Below the pieces are notes generated by a model, which saw only the letters and a list, made by a program, of their open reading frames with translations, did not search any database and was not told the DNA's origin. Shown here one piece after another: positions 18,062 through 28,597 of a stretch of DNA of 64,000 bases. Every line of letters begins with the position of its first letter. The stretch's first letter is position 1. The stretch lies in the NCBI RefSeq assembly GCF_010501065.1, contig NZ_QVMM01000013.1:1-64000 (forward strand), in the 5' to 3' direction. This DNA comes from Dysgonomonas sp. 216. GTDB taxonomy: Bacteria; Bacteroidota; Bacteroidia; Bacteroidales; Dysgonomonadaceae. Both the position numbers and the translations under genes were made by a program.

Positions 18062-18808
18062 ATGAAAAAAGTAGTATTAATTCGCCACGGAGAAAGTGTT
18101 TGGAACAAAGAAAACCGTTTCACCGGATGGACTGATGTTGATTTAACAGAAAACGGTGTTCAGGAAGCTGTTAAAGCCGGTAAATTATTGAAAGCCGAAG
18201 GTTTTAAGTTTGAAATGGCTTTTACTTCTTTCTTGAAAAGAGCTAATAAAACATTGAATACAATTCTTGACCAAATGGATTTAGATTGGATTCCTGTCGA
18301 AAAATCATGGCGTTTGAACGAAAAACACTATGGCATGCTTCAAGGATTGAACAAAGCTGAAACTGCTGAAAAATACGGCGACGAGCAAGTGTTGATCTGG
18401 AGACGCAGCTACGATGTTCCTCCTACACCACTAGAGGTAACCGATTCTCGTTCGGCTTCACAAGACCCACGTTATGCCGGTGTTCCTGCAGCTTTTATAC
18501 CACAAACAGAGGCATTGAAAGATACTGTAGAGCGTATTCTTCCTTATTGGTTAGAAGTTATCTATCCTTCGTTGGTCGATCATAACGAAATTATCGTTGC
18601 TGCTCATGGAAATAGCTTGCGTGGTATCATCAAATATTTGAAAAACATTTCGGACGAAGATATCGTAAGTTTGAACTTACCAACTGCTGTTCCTTATGTT
18701 TTTGAGTTTGACGATGAGTTGAATTTAGTAAAAGATTACTTCTTAGGCGATCCTGAAGAAATTAAAAAACTAATGGACGCTGTTGCTAATCAAGGCAAGA
18801 AAAAATAA
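18062..18808 (+). CDS. gpmA: 2,3-bisphosphoglycerate-dependent phosphoglycerate mutase
   Basis: The ATG at 18062 gives 248 residues, the standard length. An in-frame GTG at 18023 lies in the promoter. The phosphohistidine motif [10 protein letters not shown] has His9. Glu87 and His182 (AAHGNSLRG) complete the catalytic set. It interconverts 3- and 2-phosphoglycerate in glycolysis. It is a single-gene unit with its own promoter and a strong terminator. Confidence 0.96.
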   Translation: MKKVVLIRHGESVWNKENRFTGWTDVDLTENGVQEAVKAGKLLKAEGFKFEMAFTSFLKRANKTLNTILDQMDLDWIPVEKSWRLNEKHYGMLQGLNKAETAEKYGDEQVLIWRRSYDVPPTPLEVTDSRSASQDPRYAGVPAAFIPQTEALKDTVERILPYWLEVIYPSLVDHNEIIVAAHGNSLRGIIKYLKNISDEDIVSLNLPTAVPYVFEFDDELNLVKDYFLGDPEEIKKLMDAVANQGKKK

Positions 18809-18829
18809 GCTTACAACATACTTATAGAT

Positions 18830-18864
18830 AAAAAAGCAATCCGATATTCGGATTGCTTTTTTGT
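18830..18864. terminator. Bidirectional terminator between gpmA and metF
   Basis: A perfect 15-bp stem (18830-18844 with 18848-18862) has a 3-base loop and is flanked by A- and T-runs. It can serve both convergent genes. Confidence 0.9.
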
Positions 18865-18888
18865 TATAATAAAAAAAGATATTTTGTT

Positions 18889-19839
18889 TTAGTAGATTTC
18901 TTTGGCTATACGTCTGACACTTTCTGTAGCCATCAACGAATAGAAGTGTATGCTGGGAACTCCGTATGCAATAAGTTCGCGGCATTGTTTTATGCCCCAC
19001 TCAATTCCTACTTCTTTAGCCTCGTCATCGGTTTTGCATTTTAGAAGTTCCGATTCTAATTCTTGAGGAATATTTGATCCAAATATTTTAGGTAAAACAG
19101 TCAGCTGATTTACCATGTGGATGGGTTTTACACCCGGTATAATGGGTTGTGTAATTCCTTCGGCGCGGCATTTTTCGACAAACGAAAAATATTTACTGTT
19201 ATCGAAAAACATTTGGGTAACAAAATATTCAGCTCCGTTTTTCGCTTTCTCTTTCATATAGCGAATGTCTGATTCAAGACTTGGGGCTTCCTCGTGTTTT
19301 TCGGGGTAGCAAGCCATTCCATAATCGAATGGAGTTTCAAAGGCTTCGAATGTCGATCCATCAACAGAAATTCCTTTATTGAAATCGTTCAACTGACTTT
19401 GTAAGTCTGTGGCAAACATATTCTGGTTGCCGGTAAGTTGTTCGGGTAGTAATCGTTTCTGGTCGCCTCTAAGCAATAACACATTGTGTACGCCTAAAAA
19501 ATTAAGGTCGATAAAGGCATATTCGGTTTCTTCTTTCGTAAACCCCTTACATATTAAATGCGGAATAGCTGTAATATTATATTTGTTTTGTATAGCTGCG
19601 GCAATGGCTACCGATCCGGGGCGTTTACGAACATTGATACGTTTTACACTACCATCAGGCATTTCTTTGTCAAGATATTCGCTATGATGTGTGGTAATGT
19701 TTATGTATTGAGGATCGAATTCGATAAGTTTATCTATAATATTATAGACCTTCTGTATGCTGTTCCCTTTTAGCGGGGGCAATATTTCGAAAGAAAAAGC
19801 TGTTTTATCGCTTTTCTGTATAGGATCGGTAATAGTCAT
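18889..19839 (-). CDS. metF: 5,10-methylenetetrahydrofolate reductase
   Basis: The 316-residue flavoprotein of the MetF family has FSFEILPPLKG with the conserved Glu at the N-terminus. It also has ITTHHSEY, HLICKGFT, LLLRGDQ, and QMFFDNSKYFSFVEKCRAEGI. It reduces methylene-THF to methyl-THF for methionine synthesis. No SAM riboswitch is seen in the 157 bases upstream. Confidence 0.95.
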   Translation of the reverse strand: MTITDPIQKSDKTAFSFEILPPLKGNSIQKVYNIIDKLIEFDPQYINITTHHSEYLDKEMPDGSVKRINVRKRPGSVAIAAAIQNKYNITAIPHLICKGFTKEETEYAFIDLNFLGVHNVLLLRGDQKRLLPEQLTGNQNMFATDLQSQLNDFNKGISVDGSTFEAFETPFDYGMACYPEKHEEAPSLESDIRYMKEKAKNGAEYFVTQMFFDNSKYFSFVEKCRAEGITQPIIPGVKPIHMVNQLTVLPKIFGSNIPQELESELLKCKTDDEAKEVGIEWGIKQCRELIAYGVPSIHFYSLMATESVRRIAKEIY

Positions 19840-19996
19840 TTTCCTTAAGTTTGTTTAATCTTAATATATAAATACTCTATCAATGTAGAATTGTTTCCTG
19901 CTTTTAGAGCCCTACAACACAATTAAATTTAAAAACCTGACAAATCTTACAATTTTTGTCTGTTTTTTTTGAGCATTTTTGTGTAGGATTCTTTAT

Positions 19997-21367
19997 TTAA
20001 AAGAATTTCTCACTAATCCATTTAAAGAGGTCGTTACCGTTTGCATAAAGAATCAGCCCGAACAGAAATATCATACCAACCATTGTTGCACGTTCCATAA
20101 ACTTCTCGCTGGGTTTACGGCGAGTGATAACCTCGTATAACAAGAACATAACATGTCCGCCATCGAGTGCAGGTATGGGTAATATATTCATAAATGCAAG
20201 CATGATAGAAAGGAATGCTGTCATCATCCAGAAAGCGTGCCAGTCCCATTGTGCAGGGAACAGGCTTCCTATTGTTCCGAAACCGCCGATATTACTTAAC
20301 CCGTCCATCGAGAATACGAGGCGGAACTGATTTATGTAACCTTTTAATGTGGCAACACCTAAACTAATGCCCGCAGGGAAACTTTGGAAAAATCCGTAGC
20401 TATCGTGTTGTTCAGGATAGAATTTCGAAAGGTTTTTGCCCATCATCACTTCTCCGTCTTTTCCATAAAAGCCAAGTGTCCCCATTGAATCGACAGCGGC
20501 TCTTAACGTTATTTCTTCGCCATTACGCACCAGCGACAAATCTATCGAATCGTTTTTACAATCTTGCATTTCTTTCAGAAAACTAGAGAATGTAGGTGTT
20601 TCGTGGTAATTAATAGCTATAAGTCTGTCGTTATGCTGTAATCCTATACGTTCGGCTTCGCTTCCACTTTTTAAAGAATCGACAACAGTTGGTATTCTGA
20701 ATGCCCAAAATCCTGATTTTGCAGCAACATATCTGTCCATAAAATCTTCGGGAATGTTAATTGTATGTTCTTTGCCGTCGCGTATAACCTGTACTGTTTT
20801 AGCATTCAGTATATCAAGTAACATGTTCGAATCTAAAGTTCTTGTATCCCGGTATTTTAAATATTCGCCATCGGCCGAAACAAGTATGTCCCCATCTACA
20901 AATCCTACTTCTGTAGGCACTTGCCCGAATTCCATACCCATTTTTATGTCTTTCAGATATACGTATTTATCGCCCGATGCAAAAAGTATCATCGAATAGA
21001 TAAAAATGGCTAATATAAAGTTGAACACAACGCCTCCCACCATAACTAAAAGTCGTTGCCATGCCGGTTTTGAGCGAAACTCCCAAGGTTGTGGGGGCTG
21101 AGCCATTTGTTCTTTATCCATCGATTCGTCAATCATTCCCGATATTTTTACATATCCACCCAATGGTAACCAGCCTATACCGTATTCGGTATCACTGTTT
21201 TTAGGCTTGAATTTGAAAAGGCTGAACCATGGGTCGAAGAATAAGTAAAATTTTTCGACTCTTATTTTAAACAAGCGGGCAAACAGAAAATGCCCGAACT
21301 CGTGAATAATAACCAGTATTGATAAACTTAATATTAATTGCAATGCTTTTATTAAAAAACTTTCCAT
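19997..21367 (-). CDS. rseP: Site-2 intramembrane zinc protease RseP
   Basis: The 456-residue M50-family protein has HEFGH at 22-26 inside the first membrane helix, the second metal site LPIPALDGGH near the C-terminus, and two PDZ-like segments in the periplasmic part. It cleaves anti-sigma factors and remnant signal peptides within the membrane. It follows dxr after 35 bases, the dxr-rseP order that is widespread in bacteria. Confidence 0.94.
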   Translation of the reverse strand: MESFLIKALQLILSLSILVIIHEFGHFLFARLFKIRVEKFYLFFDPWFSLFKFKPKNSDTEYGIGWLPLGGYVKISGMIDESMDKEQMAQPPQPWEFRSKPAWQRLLVMVGGVVFNFILAIFIYSMILFASGDKYVYLKDIKMGMEFGQVPTEVGFVDGDILVSADGEYLKYRDTRTLDSNMLLDILNAKTVQVIRDGKEHTINIPEDFMDRYVAAKSGFWAFRIPTVVDSLKSGSEAERIGLQHNDRLIAINYHETPTFSSFLKEMQDCKNDSIDLSLVRNGEEITLRAAVDSMGTLGFYGKDGEVMMGKNLSKFYPEQHDSYGFFQSFPAGISLGVATLKGYINQFRLVFSMDGLSNIGGFGTIGSLFPAQWDWHAFWMMTAFLSIMLAFMNILPIPALDGGHVMFLLYEVITRRKPSEKFMERATMVGMIFLFGLILYANGNDLFKWISEKFF

Positions 21368-21402
21368 TTGATTGTTTTATGGTGTATATGGTTTTATTTC
21401 AA

Positions 21403-22554
21403 TTATTTAATATGTTCGAAAGCTAGTTTGCGAGCTTCGATATTCGATTGTACATAATCGTCGTACGATGGTTTATTTACGAAAGTGGCCTTTTGCATTG
21501 TTCTTTCGATAATGTCGCTCATTTGCAGAAACCCAATCTCATCACGCAAGAATGCAGCAACAACAATTTCATTTGCTGCGTTTAATATACAGGGCATATT
21601 CCCCCCTGTACGTATGGATTCGAATGCGTATGCAAGGTTTTTAAAACGATCAAGATCAGGCTCTTCAAAAGTCATAGACCCTAGTTTGAAGAAATCGAGA
21701 CGCTCGAAGTCCGATTTCAATCGATTAGGATATGCAAGTGCATATTGTATGGGTAAGTGCATATCGGGTAATCCTAATTGTGCGATAATGGACGAATCTT
21801 CGAACTGAACCATCGAGTGTATAATAGATTGAGGATGTATGATAACCTCAACCTGATCGGGCGATAAGCCAAACAGCCATTTTGCTTCTATCATTTCGAA
21901 GCCTTTGTTCATCAACGAGGCCGAATCAATAGTAACTTTTGCACCCATATCCCAATTAGGATGTTTAAGGGCTTCTTTTTTAGTTACATGGCGTAGTTCA
22001 TCTTTTTTTAAGTTGCGGAACGGACCTCCCGAAGCAGTCAGTAAAACTTTTTCGACGGGGTTTCTTTCGCCAGCAAGACATTGAAATATAGCGGAATGTT
22101 CGGAATCGACAGGTAAAATAGGAACTTTGTTCTGTATAGCCAGTTCCATAATCAGTTCGCCTGCAACCACAAGGGTTTCTTTATTTGCCAAAGCAATCGC
22201 TTTTCCTGCTTTTATGGCATTTATGGTAGGCTGTAATCCCGAATAGCCAACCATTGCAGTCAGAACCATATCGATAGGATCGCTTTCTACAACCTGAGCG
22301 ATGGATTCACTTCCTGCCCATACTTTTATTGGTAAGTCCGAAAGGGCATCTTTCAGTTTTTGGTACAGGCTTTCGTCTGCAATAACAACCACTTCGGGCT
22401 CAAATTCCCTTGCTTGTTTAATAAGCAAATCTACTTGTTTATTTGCTGTAAGCGCATATACCTCAAAGCTATCGGGATGTTGTCGTACAACGTCGAGTGC
22501 CTGTGTTCCAATGGAGCCTGTTGAGCCTAATATTGCTATTTTTCGTTTCATCAC
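21403..22554 (-). CDS. dxr: 1-deoxy-D-xylulose-5-phosphate reductoisomerase
   Basis: The 383-residue enzyme has the NADPH motif LGSTGSIGTQALDV, LANKETLVVAGE, the metal/substrate segment VDSEHSAIFQ, and the flexible-loop HPNWDMGAKVTIDSA. It commits DXP to isoprenoid synthesis in the MEP pathway. Its start lies 5 bases after the stop of the M23 gene, so the M23 protein, Dxr and RseP are probably made from one transcript. Confidence 0.96.
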   Translation of the reverse strand: MMKRKIAILGSTGSIGTQALDVVRQHPDSFEVYALTANKQVDLLIKQAREFEPEVVVIADESLYQKLKDALSDLPIKVWAGSESIAQVVESDPIDMVLTAMVGYSGLQPTINAIKAGKAIALANKETLVVAGELIMELAIQNKVPILPVDSEHSAIFQCLAGERNPVEKVLLTASGGPFRNLKKDELRHVTKKEALKHPNWDMGAKVTIDSASLMNKGFEMIEAKWLFGLSPDQVEVIIHPQSIIHSMVQFEDSSIIAQLGLPDMHLPIQYALAYPNRLKSDFERLDFFKLGSMTFEEPDLDRFKNLAYAFESIRTGGNMPCILNAANEIVVAAFLRDEIGFLQMSDIIERTMQKATFVNKPSYDDYVQSNIEARKLAFEHIK

Positions 22555-22559
22555 TTTTA

Positions 22560-23429
22560 TCAGAAAGAAATGTAAAGTTCGGGGTTAACGGGTTTTCCTT
22601 TATACCACAATTCGAAATGAAGATGGGCGCCATTCGATAATTTTCCCGTATCGCCTATAATAGCTATAGCTTCTCCGGTGCGAACCTCGTCTCCAATTTC
22701 TTTGAGCAACATTGCATTGTGCTTATAAACGGAAATAAATCCGTTGCTGTGTTGTATTTGTATAATATAACCAACATTGGCATCGAATCCGGCAAATATA
22801 ACGGTACCTTCCAAAGCAGCCACAACACTCGCTTTAGGTGCGGCTACAATGTCAACACCATAATGTTTTATCGAAGGATTGTATTTGTCGGAAATAACAC
22901 CTTTAACCGGACGGAAAAATGTAATGTTTTCGGTAGTAGCGGCTGTGTTTGGCGACAATACCGATATTGTATACTTTTCTTCTTCTTCGAATTTTCGGTT
23001 AAAATCCTTTTCGGTATTGGTGCTCCTTAACGATTTGTCATCTTCCGATATAGATACGGTGTCGGCATAGGTTAGGGAGTCTACTGAAATTTTACCCGCA
23101 AAAATATCCTGTATATTAGATATGTATATTGATTGGTGCAGTAGTTGCTGTTCGAGAGAATCGGCTCTGATAGCAGACATCAATGCCTGTTCCATAATTT
23201 CGGAATCGAGATATCCGGGCAAATAATTACGAATTGGCGTTGATATAATTACTATGGACGAAAGCACCATAAGGATAATGACGAGAAAGAAAACAAGCAA
23301 CGTACCCCAAAATTTGGATGTGCGGATTTTGGCTACTTCTTCCAGCGTATTCTCGTTAATTACAGAGAGTTTATACTTGAAGTGTATCCGTTTCCAAAAA
23401 TCGTGTTTATTGTTTTTTCTTTTCGACAT
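22560..23429 (-). CDS. M23-family cell-wall endopeptidase, membrane-anchored
   Basis: The 289-residue protein has a short cytoplasmic Lys-rich start, one membrane helix (about 38-62), a helical periplasmic linker and a C-terminal LytM domain. The zinc ligands are visible in KHYGVDIVA (His, Asp) and HLHFELWYKG. These suggest an active peptidoglycan endopeptidase rather than an EnvC-type regulator. It lies directly ahead of dxr-rseP. Confidence 0.88.
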   Translation of the reverse strand: MSKRKNNKHDFWKRIHFKYKLSVINENTLEEVAKIRTSKFWGTLLVFFLVIILMVLSSIVIISTPIRNYLPGYLDSEIMEQALMSAIRADSLEQQLLHQSIYISNIQDIFAGKISVDSLTYADTVSISEDDKSLRSTNTEKDFNRKFEEEEKYTISVLSPNTAATTENITFFRPVKGVISDKYNPSIKHYGVDIVAAPKASVVAALEGTVIFAGFDANVGYIIQIQHSNGFISVYKHNAMLLKEIGDEVRTGEAIAIIGDTGKLSNGAHLHFELWYKGKPVNPELYISF

Positions 23430-23523
23430 TCAGTTTCCCCTTCGTGTTTTTTCGAAGTTGCAAATTTAATAAAAAAAAGAAGACTCTGTCTGAGAAACTG
23501 CTTTTTAGACAAATTGTTAAGAT

Positions 23524-24861
23524 TTATTTTATATCTATTTCTTTTCCGTTATAAAAATCCAGAATTTTTGTGCGGAATAAGAAATCGTATTTTGCTTGTA
23601 TTTGTTCCGATTTGCTCGTGAGCATTTTTGTTTGTGCTTCGCTAAATTCATAAACCGTCGATTTTCCAACCTTATAGCGCTCTTCGGCATATTTGAACGA
23701 TTCGGCGGCGGCATCATAAGCTTTTTCGGTAGACGAATATTTTGCCTGCGCTGCAACGGCACTTTGATAAGCCTGTTGTATTTCTTTATACAGGGCTAAT
23801 TTAGTATTCTCTAATTGTAGTTCATAATTCTCGATATTCAAACGGGCACTACGCACCTGATTACGTACCTGAAAGCGGTTGAAAATAGGAATACTTAATG
23901 AAAAACCGATGTATTTTGTTTGATTATCACCCAACTGAGACGAAATACTTGGGTTGTCATAACCACTTTTATATACATGGTCGAACCCTGTGCCGTATCT
24001 TAATGACAAGTCAAGCTTAGGCCAATATCCGGCTTCTGCAATTTTTAATCCCTTTTTGCTACTTTCAAGTTTATATTCAATTTCTTTAACGTGAGGTTTG
24101 ATTGTTATTGCTCTTTGATAAACGTGAGTAGGAGGTTGTACGCTCGATATATTATCATCTATAAAATTTGCCAAATTTGGTTCTTCTATATCAAACGTAT
24201 TCGTTTCTTGTAAATTTAAGGCTTGAGCTAGGTTCAGAAGAGCTATATCCAAATCGTTTTTTGCATTTGTAATATTCAATTCATCTTTTGCAAATTGAGC
24301 TCTTATGTCATATAATTGTGATTCCGCTACTTTTCCCGAACTTACAAGTATTTCAGTATTAGATACCTGTTTTTTTGTTAATTCAATTTGATCTTCGAAA
24401 GCTTTTAATATTTCCTTTTTGAATAAAACCTCAAGGTATAAAGATGCAACCTGCAATTGCATGTTGTCTTTAACTTTGTTCAAACCTTCGGTAGCAGCCT
24501 GCAAGTTTAATTTATCTTGTTTTATTTCATTTGGTATTTTGAATCCTGTAAATAATGGGATATTGGATGATATGCTTAAGTTTGTAGATCCAATATTCCC
24601 TTTAGTATATGTGTTATTACCCATACCAATTCCTCTACCGAAATTAAAATCCTGACTTGCATTTGCATTCAGGTTGGGCAAACGGCTGTTTTTGCTGGTG
24701 CTTAGGTCTATCTCAGAATCTTTTACTTTTAACTCTTCTTGCTTAATCTCAATATTATTCTCGATAGCATAGTCGATGCACTGGCGCAGAGTCCACTTCT
24801 GTTGAGCCTGAGCAAAACAGGTAGCGCCTATGAAACCGATCAGTAAAATATATTTTTTCAT
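23524..24861 (-). CDS. TolC-family outer-membrane efflux protein
   Basis: A signal peptide (residues 1-20, ending FAQAQ) precedes two repeated coiled-coil/beta-barrel halves typical of TolC (WTLRQCIDYAIENNIEI; LRYGTGFDHV; SIPIFNRFQVRNQVRSARLNIENYELQ). At 445 residues it is normal. It is the last gene of the efflux operon, 34 bases after the adaptor gene, and would give the export channel. Confidence 0.92.
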   Translation of the reverse strand: MKKYILLIGFIGATCFAQAQQKWTLRQCIDYAIENNIEIKQEELKVKDSEIDLSTSKNSRLPNLNANASQDFNFGRGIGMGNNTYTKGNIGSTNLSISSNIPLFTGFKIPNEIKQDKLNLQAATEGLNKVKDNMQLQVASLYLEVLFKKEILKAFEDQIELTKKQVSNTEILVSSGKVAESQLYDIRAQFAKDELNITNAKNDLDIALLNLAQALNLQETNTFDIEEPNLANFIDDNISSVQPPTHVYQRAITIKPHVKEIEYKLESSKKGLKIAEAGYWPKLDLSLRYGTGFDHVYKSGYDNPSISSQLGDNQTKYIGFSLSIPIFNRFQVRNQVRSARLNIENYELQLENTKLALYKEIQQAYQSAVAAQAKYSSTEKAYDAAAESFKYAEERYKVGKSTVYEFSEAQTKMLTSKSEQIQAKYDFLFRTKILDFYNGKEIDIK

Positions 24862-24895
24862 AAAAATTATCTGCTTAAATGTGCTGTTTTTTTAA

Positions 24896-26011
24896 TTAGT
24901 TGGCTTTCGGTTTGTCAGAAATTTCATTCCCTCTTATTTTCATGCCTTTTTCAATCCCCGATTTTACTTCAACATTTATACCGTCCGATAAACCAATTTT
25001 TATCAATGTTTTTTCGAATTGTTGTGGTTGGCTGATTGTATCTTTCAGCACATAAACGAATGCGGAGTCTTTACTGAACGTAACCGCGCTTTCGGGTATC
25101 GTAAGTACATTTTCGGAACGGGCCAAAACTATTTCGGCATTAGCACTGTAACCGGCACGGATAACGACAGAATCGGGGACGTTTGCTGCAGCTTTTATTT
25201 CAAATAATATTGCTCCATTTTCTTCTACCCCTTTCGGCGAGATGTATTCGAGTACGGCATCGAATTTTTTGTTTTCTATAGCCCCAACAGAAAGTGTTAT
25301 TGGCATACCTACATGTATACGACCAACTTCGGTTTCGTCAATTTTTCCTATGAATATCATGTCGTTCATATTGGCAACAGTGGCAATAGTTGTTCCATCG
25401 TTAAAAGTGTTAGCTTGTATAACAGAGTTTCCGGCTTTAATGGGTACATCAAGAACCATACCGTCAATAGTCGATCTTATTTGTGTATTACTGAATTGCG
25501 CAGTTGCTTTCGACATACCGTTTTTTACGATGTCAAGATTGTCCTGTGAGTTCTGAACTTCTTCGTCTGCTTTTTTGAAATCGGCTTCGGCTTTATCCAT
25601 TTCTTCTTTGGCAATTACTCCGTTTCCGAATAATTGTTTTTGCCTGTCGTATTCGGCTTTTACCTGATTATAGTTTATCTTGGCTACACGCACACGCGAT
25701 TCCGCCGAGTTCAACTGGCTCATTTCGGGAATAACCTTTACGGTTGCTATAATATCGCCGTTTTTTACAATATCTCCGGCTTCTTTTAGCACTTCCGATA
25801 TGATGCCCGATATTTGAGGTTTTATTAAAATTTCGTCACGGGGCGATACTTTTCCTGTAGCAACCGAAGTGTTTTGCACATTGCCTGTATCGACAGTTGT
25901 GATTTCGTATACCACTTCTTGGGGTTGCGATTTTTGCCATAGCCAATAGAATGTGTATAAAACAATAATTGCGACTAAAACTAACGCCAGTATTTTAAAA
26001 AACTTCTTCAT
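24896..26011 (-). CDS. MacA/HlyD-type periplasmic adaptor
   Basis: The 371-residue membrane-fusion protein has an N-terminal membrane helix, a lipoyl/barrel-sandwich segment (VSPRDEILIKPQISGIISEV), a coiled-coil hairpin (about 75-165), and beta-barrel domains. It would join the MacB-like permeases to the TolC-like channel. It lies 43 bases after the second permease gene. Confidence 0.9.
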   Translation of the reverse strand: MKKFFKILALVLVAIIVLYTFYWLWQKSQPQEVVYEITTVDTGNVQNTSVATGKVSPRDEILIKPQISGIISEVLKEAGDIVKNGDIIATVKVIPEMSQLNSAESRVRVAKINYNQVKAEYDRQKQLFGNGVIAKEEMDKAEADFKKADEEVQNSQDNLDIVKNGMSKATAQFSNTQIRSTIDGMVLDVPIKAGNSVIQANTFNDGTTIATVANMNDMIFIGKIDETEVGRIHVGMPITLSVGAIENKKFDAVLEYISPKGVEENGAILFEIKAAANVPDSVVIRAGYSANAEIVLARSENVLTIPESAVTFSKDSAFVYVLKDTISQPQQFEKTLIKIGLSDGINVEVKSGIEKGMKIRGNEISDKPKAN

Positions 26012-26054
26012 GTTTTATCTATTTTATATATTCCTTAATTAATTTATTTTTTGT

Positions 26055-27326
26055 TTATTCATCTCTGATTGCATCAATTGCTTTTACTCGTAAGGCTCGC
26101 ATGGCAGGCATTAACCCTGCAACTAAACCTGATATTACTATGATTATGAGCGATGCTATAGCCGTAGTGAACGATACGAATGGAGGTAAAAAGAAATTGG
26201 GTTCATCTCCTGCGTCTGTAGCCGGCATCGACGTCATGCCTGTATGTATGATCTCTAATACACCCAATCCGAACATTAAACCTATCATTCCGGCAATAGT
26301 AGTCAGCATAAGGCTCTCGCTTAATATCTGTTTTACTATTGTAGATGGTTTTGCCCCTAAGGCACGCCTTACGCCTATTTCGCGTGTACGCTCTTTTACT
26401 GTTACCAACATAATGTTACTTATGCCGATTATGCCCGAGAACAGGGCGCCTAATCCTACAATCCAGATAAGTATATCAATACCACTGAAAAGGTTGCTGA
26501 ACATTTGGAATTGTTTTTCTATATTGAAACTTCGTACAGCCTTTTCGTCGTTTGGTGCTATGTCGTGAGCAGCTTTTAATATCGCTTTAACTTCGTCTTC
26601 TACAACCGATGCCGGATAGCCCGGTTTTGCAGTACAAGCAAGGAAATGAATCTTGTCTCCCTGATTAAATGCCCGCTGCATAGTGCTGAAAGGTATAAAT
26701 ACCGTTGACTCTACATCGCCTCCAATAGATACCTGCGATTTAGGGCGAATAACGCCTACAACCTGAAAATATATGCCATTTACTCTAATGTATTTACCCA
26801 AGGGATCTTCTTCGGGTTGGAATAGGGTTTCGTATACTTCCTTACCAATAATACATACTTTGCGGTAATTTTCGATGTCGATTGTGTTAAATAGCCTTCC
26901 TGCAAGTATATGTTGTTTTTCTATTTCGAAATGATCGGGGTAGATACCTCTTAGTCCGTATGAACCCGATTTCTGACCGTTTACAACATTGCGGTCGCCT
27001 CCTCCACCAAATAGTATGGGAGAAATGTATTCTACCGATTGAGCTTTTTCTCTGATTAGAACAAGGTCGCGATTGTTCATGTTCCACCAACGCCCTTTTC
27101 TATAGCCTTTGTGCGCTTCTCCTGTACGGTCGGTAAAAAAGAAGCATGAATTGGACGCGAAGCCACTGAAGTTCGATTCCATTCCTCCTTTAAACCCGTT
27201 TCCTACACCTATAAGTATGACCAGCATAAGAATACCCCAAAAGACTCCGAACCCTGTGAGGATGCTTCGCAGTTTATTGCGGGTAATGGTTGCCCATATC
27301 TCTTGCCAGTTGTCTAAATCAAACAT
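26055..27326 (-). CDS. MacB-like ABC permease (second of two)
   Basis: The 423-residue protein has an N-terminal helix after DNWQEIWATITRNKLRSILTGFGVFWGI, a large periplasmic MacB core domain, and three C-terminal helices of the FtsX domain. It contains the coupling segment VKERTREIGVRRALGA. It is a paralogue of the upstream permease. A heterodimer with that permease is inferred, because MacB-type transporters need two permease halves and one ATPase gene is present. Confidence 0.9.
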   Translation of the reverse strand: MFDLDNWQEIWATITRNKLRSILTGFGVFWGILMLVILIGVGNGFKGGMESNFSGFASNSCFFFTDRTGEAHKGYRKGRWWNMNNRDLVLIREKAQSVEYISPILFGGGGDRNVVNGQKSGSYGLRGIYPDHFEIEKQHILAGRLFNTIDIENYRKVCIIGKEVYETLFQPEEDPLGKYIRVNGIYFQVVGVIRPKSQVSIGGDVESTVFIPFSTMQRAFNQGDKIHFLACTAKPGYPASVVEDEVKAILKAAHDIAPNDEKAVRSFNIEKQFQMFSNLFSGIDILIWIVGLGALFSGIIGISNIMLVTVKERTREIGVRRALGAKPSTIVKQILSESLMLTTIAGMIGLMFGLGVLEIIHTGMTSMPATDAGDEPNFFLPPFVSFTTAIASLIIIVISGLVAGLMPAMRALRVKAIDAIRDE

Positions 27327-27343
27327 CTTTTCTTCGTTTACTT

Positions 27344-28594
27344 TTATTCTGCTCTCATTGCTTCAATGGGGCTTACTTTTGTTGCTTTTATTGCAGGAAT
27401 CAGACCTGCGACTACTCCGCATATAACTAAGGCTACTATAGCCGATATGGCTGTCGTCAGATCGACGGTTGGGTCCATGAAAACCGAAGGCCCGTCGGAT
27501 GAACCTCCGCCAGATAATGCAGCACCTATGGCCTCGGTTAATGCAATGCCTGAAACCATACCAAAATATCCTGCTGTTGTTGTTATCAGTATCGATTCAA
27601 AAATTATCAATCTTAATATTGAGGAAGGTGTGGCTCCAATAGCTTTTCGTATCCCTATTTCCCGCGTACGTTCTTTTACTGTTATAAGCATTATATTGGC
27701 AACCCCTACAATTCCTGCAACAAGAGAACATATTCCGATGAAAATAAGGAAAATAGTAATAGTTTTAAATATTGTTTCTGTTTCAATAGCATCTTGTGCT
27801 GTATTCCACATCGAAAGAGCAGACCGGTCTTTGGGGTCGAAATTGTGCAAAGCTCCCAACTTTTCGCGTAGCCGTTCGTTGAAGGCTTCATTTGCTTCAA
27901 TCGTATTTAGTCCTTTTACTGTAAAATCGATACGCCCGAATCCATAACCTTTGTTATATAGGGTTTGTGCCGTAGTAAAAGGAATATATGCAGGCTGATT
28001 GTTTCCGTGGGTTTCTTGTTCGAATACCCCGATAACCTGAAATGCAAGGTTTCCTGCAATAATATATTTACCAATAGGATTTTCCCCTTTGAATAGTGTG
28101 GATTCCATATCGGTGTTGATGACTGCAACTTTGCGGCGGTTTTCGATATCCATCTGATTCAGAAACCTACCTTTGCCTCCTTTTATCTCAATGTTATTTA
28201 TTATTGCAGCATCGGGCGAAACTCCCATAAGTGTCCACGAACCATATTCTTTTTCGTATGATATGGTTTGGGTCTGATAAGTACGGGCCGAGATATATTC
28301 AACTTCGGGTATCTTGTTTTTTATCAGGTCGTAATCTTTGTCATCGAATTTAATTTCTCTATTCGATGGCATACCTTTGTAAGGCATTGATGTCCATCCC
28401 GGCCATATCGAAACTGAATTCAGGGCACGATGCGAAAAATTAGACATGACTCCGTTTTTCAGTCCATTACCTGCTCCGAGTAATATAATAAGCATGAATA
28501 TACCGAAAGCAACAGCCAGACCTGTAAGAAAGGTCCTCATTTTGTTTTTCCTTATAGTGGAAAAAATTTCTCTCAGTGAATCGAAGTCAAGCAT
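27344..28594 (-). CDS. MacB-like ABC permease (first of two)
   Basis: The 416-residue protein has the same plan as its downstream paralogue: an N-terminal helix after FDSLREIFSTIRKNKMRTFLTGLAVAFGI, a periplasmic core, and an FtsX domain with VKERTREIGIRKAIGA. A Gly/Ser-rich loop (ALSGGGSSDGPS) interrupts the last periplasmic loop. It starts 3 bases after the ATPase gene and ends 17 bases before the second permease. Confidence 0.9.
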   Translation of the reverse strand: MLDFDSLREIFSTIRKNKMRTFLTGLAVAFGIFMLIILLGAGNGLKNGVMSNFSHRALNSVSIWPGWTSMPYKGMPSNREIKFDDKDYDLIKNKIPEVEYISARTYQTQTISYEKEYGSWTLMGVSPDAAIINNIEIKGGKGRFLNQMDIENRRKVAVINTDMESTLFKGENPIGKYIIAGNLAFQVIGVFEQETHGNNQPAYIPFTTAQTLYNKGYGFGRIDFTVKGLNTIEANEAFNERLREKLGALHNFDPKDRSALSMWNTAQDAIETETIFKTITIFLIFIGICSLVAGIVGVANIMLITVKERTREIGIRKAIGATPSSILRLIIFESILITTTAGYFGMVSGIALTEAIGAALSGGGSSDGPSVFMDPTVDLTTAISAIVALVICGVVAGLIPAIKATKVSPIEAMRAE

Positions 28595-28597
28595 ATT

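Noticed and set aside
19840..19996. SAM riboswitch upstream of metF
   Set aside because: The region is AT-rich and lacks the paired core of known SAM aptamers.
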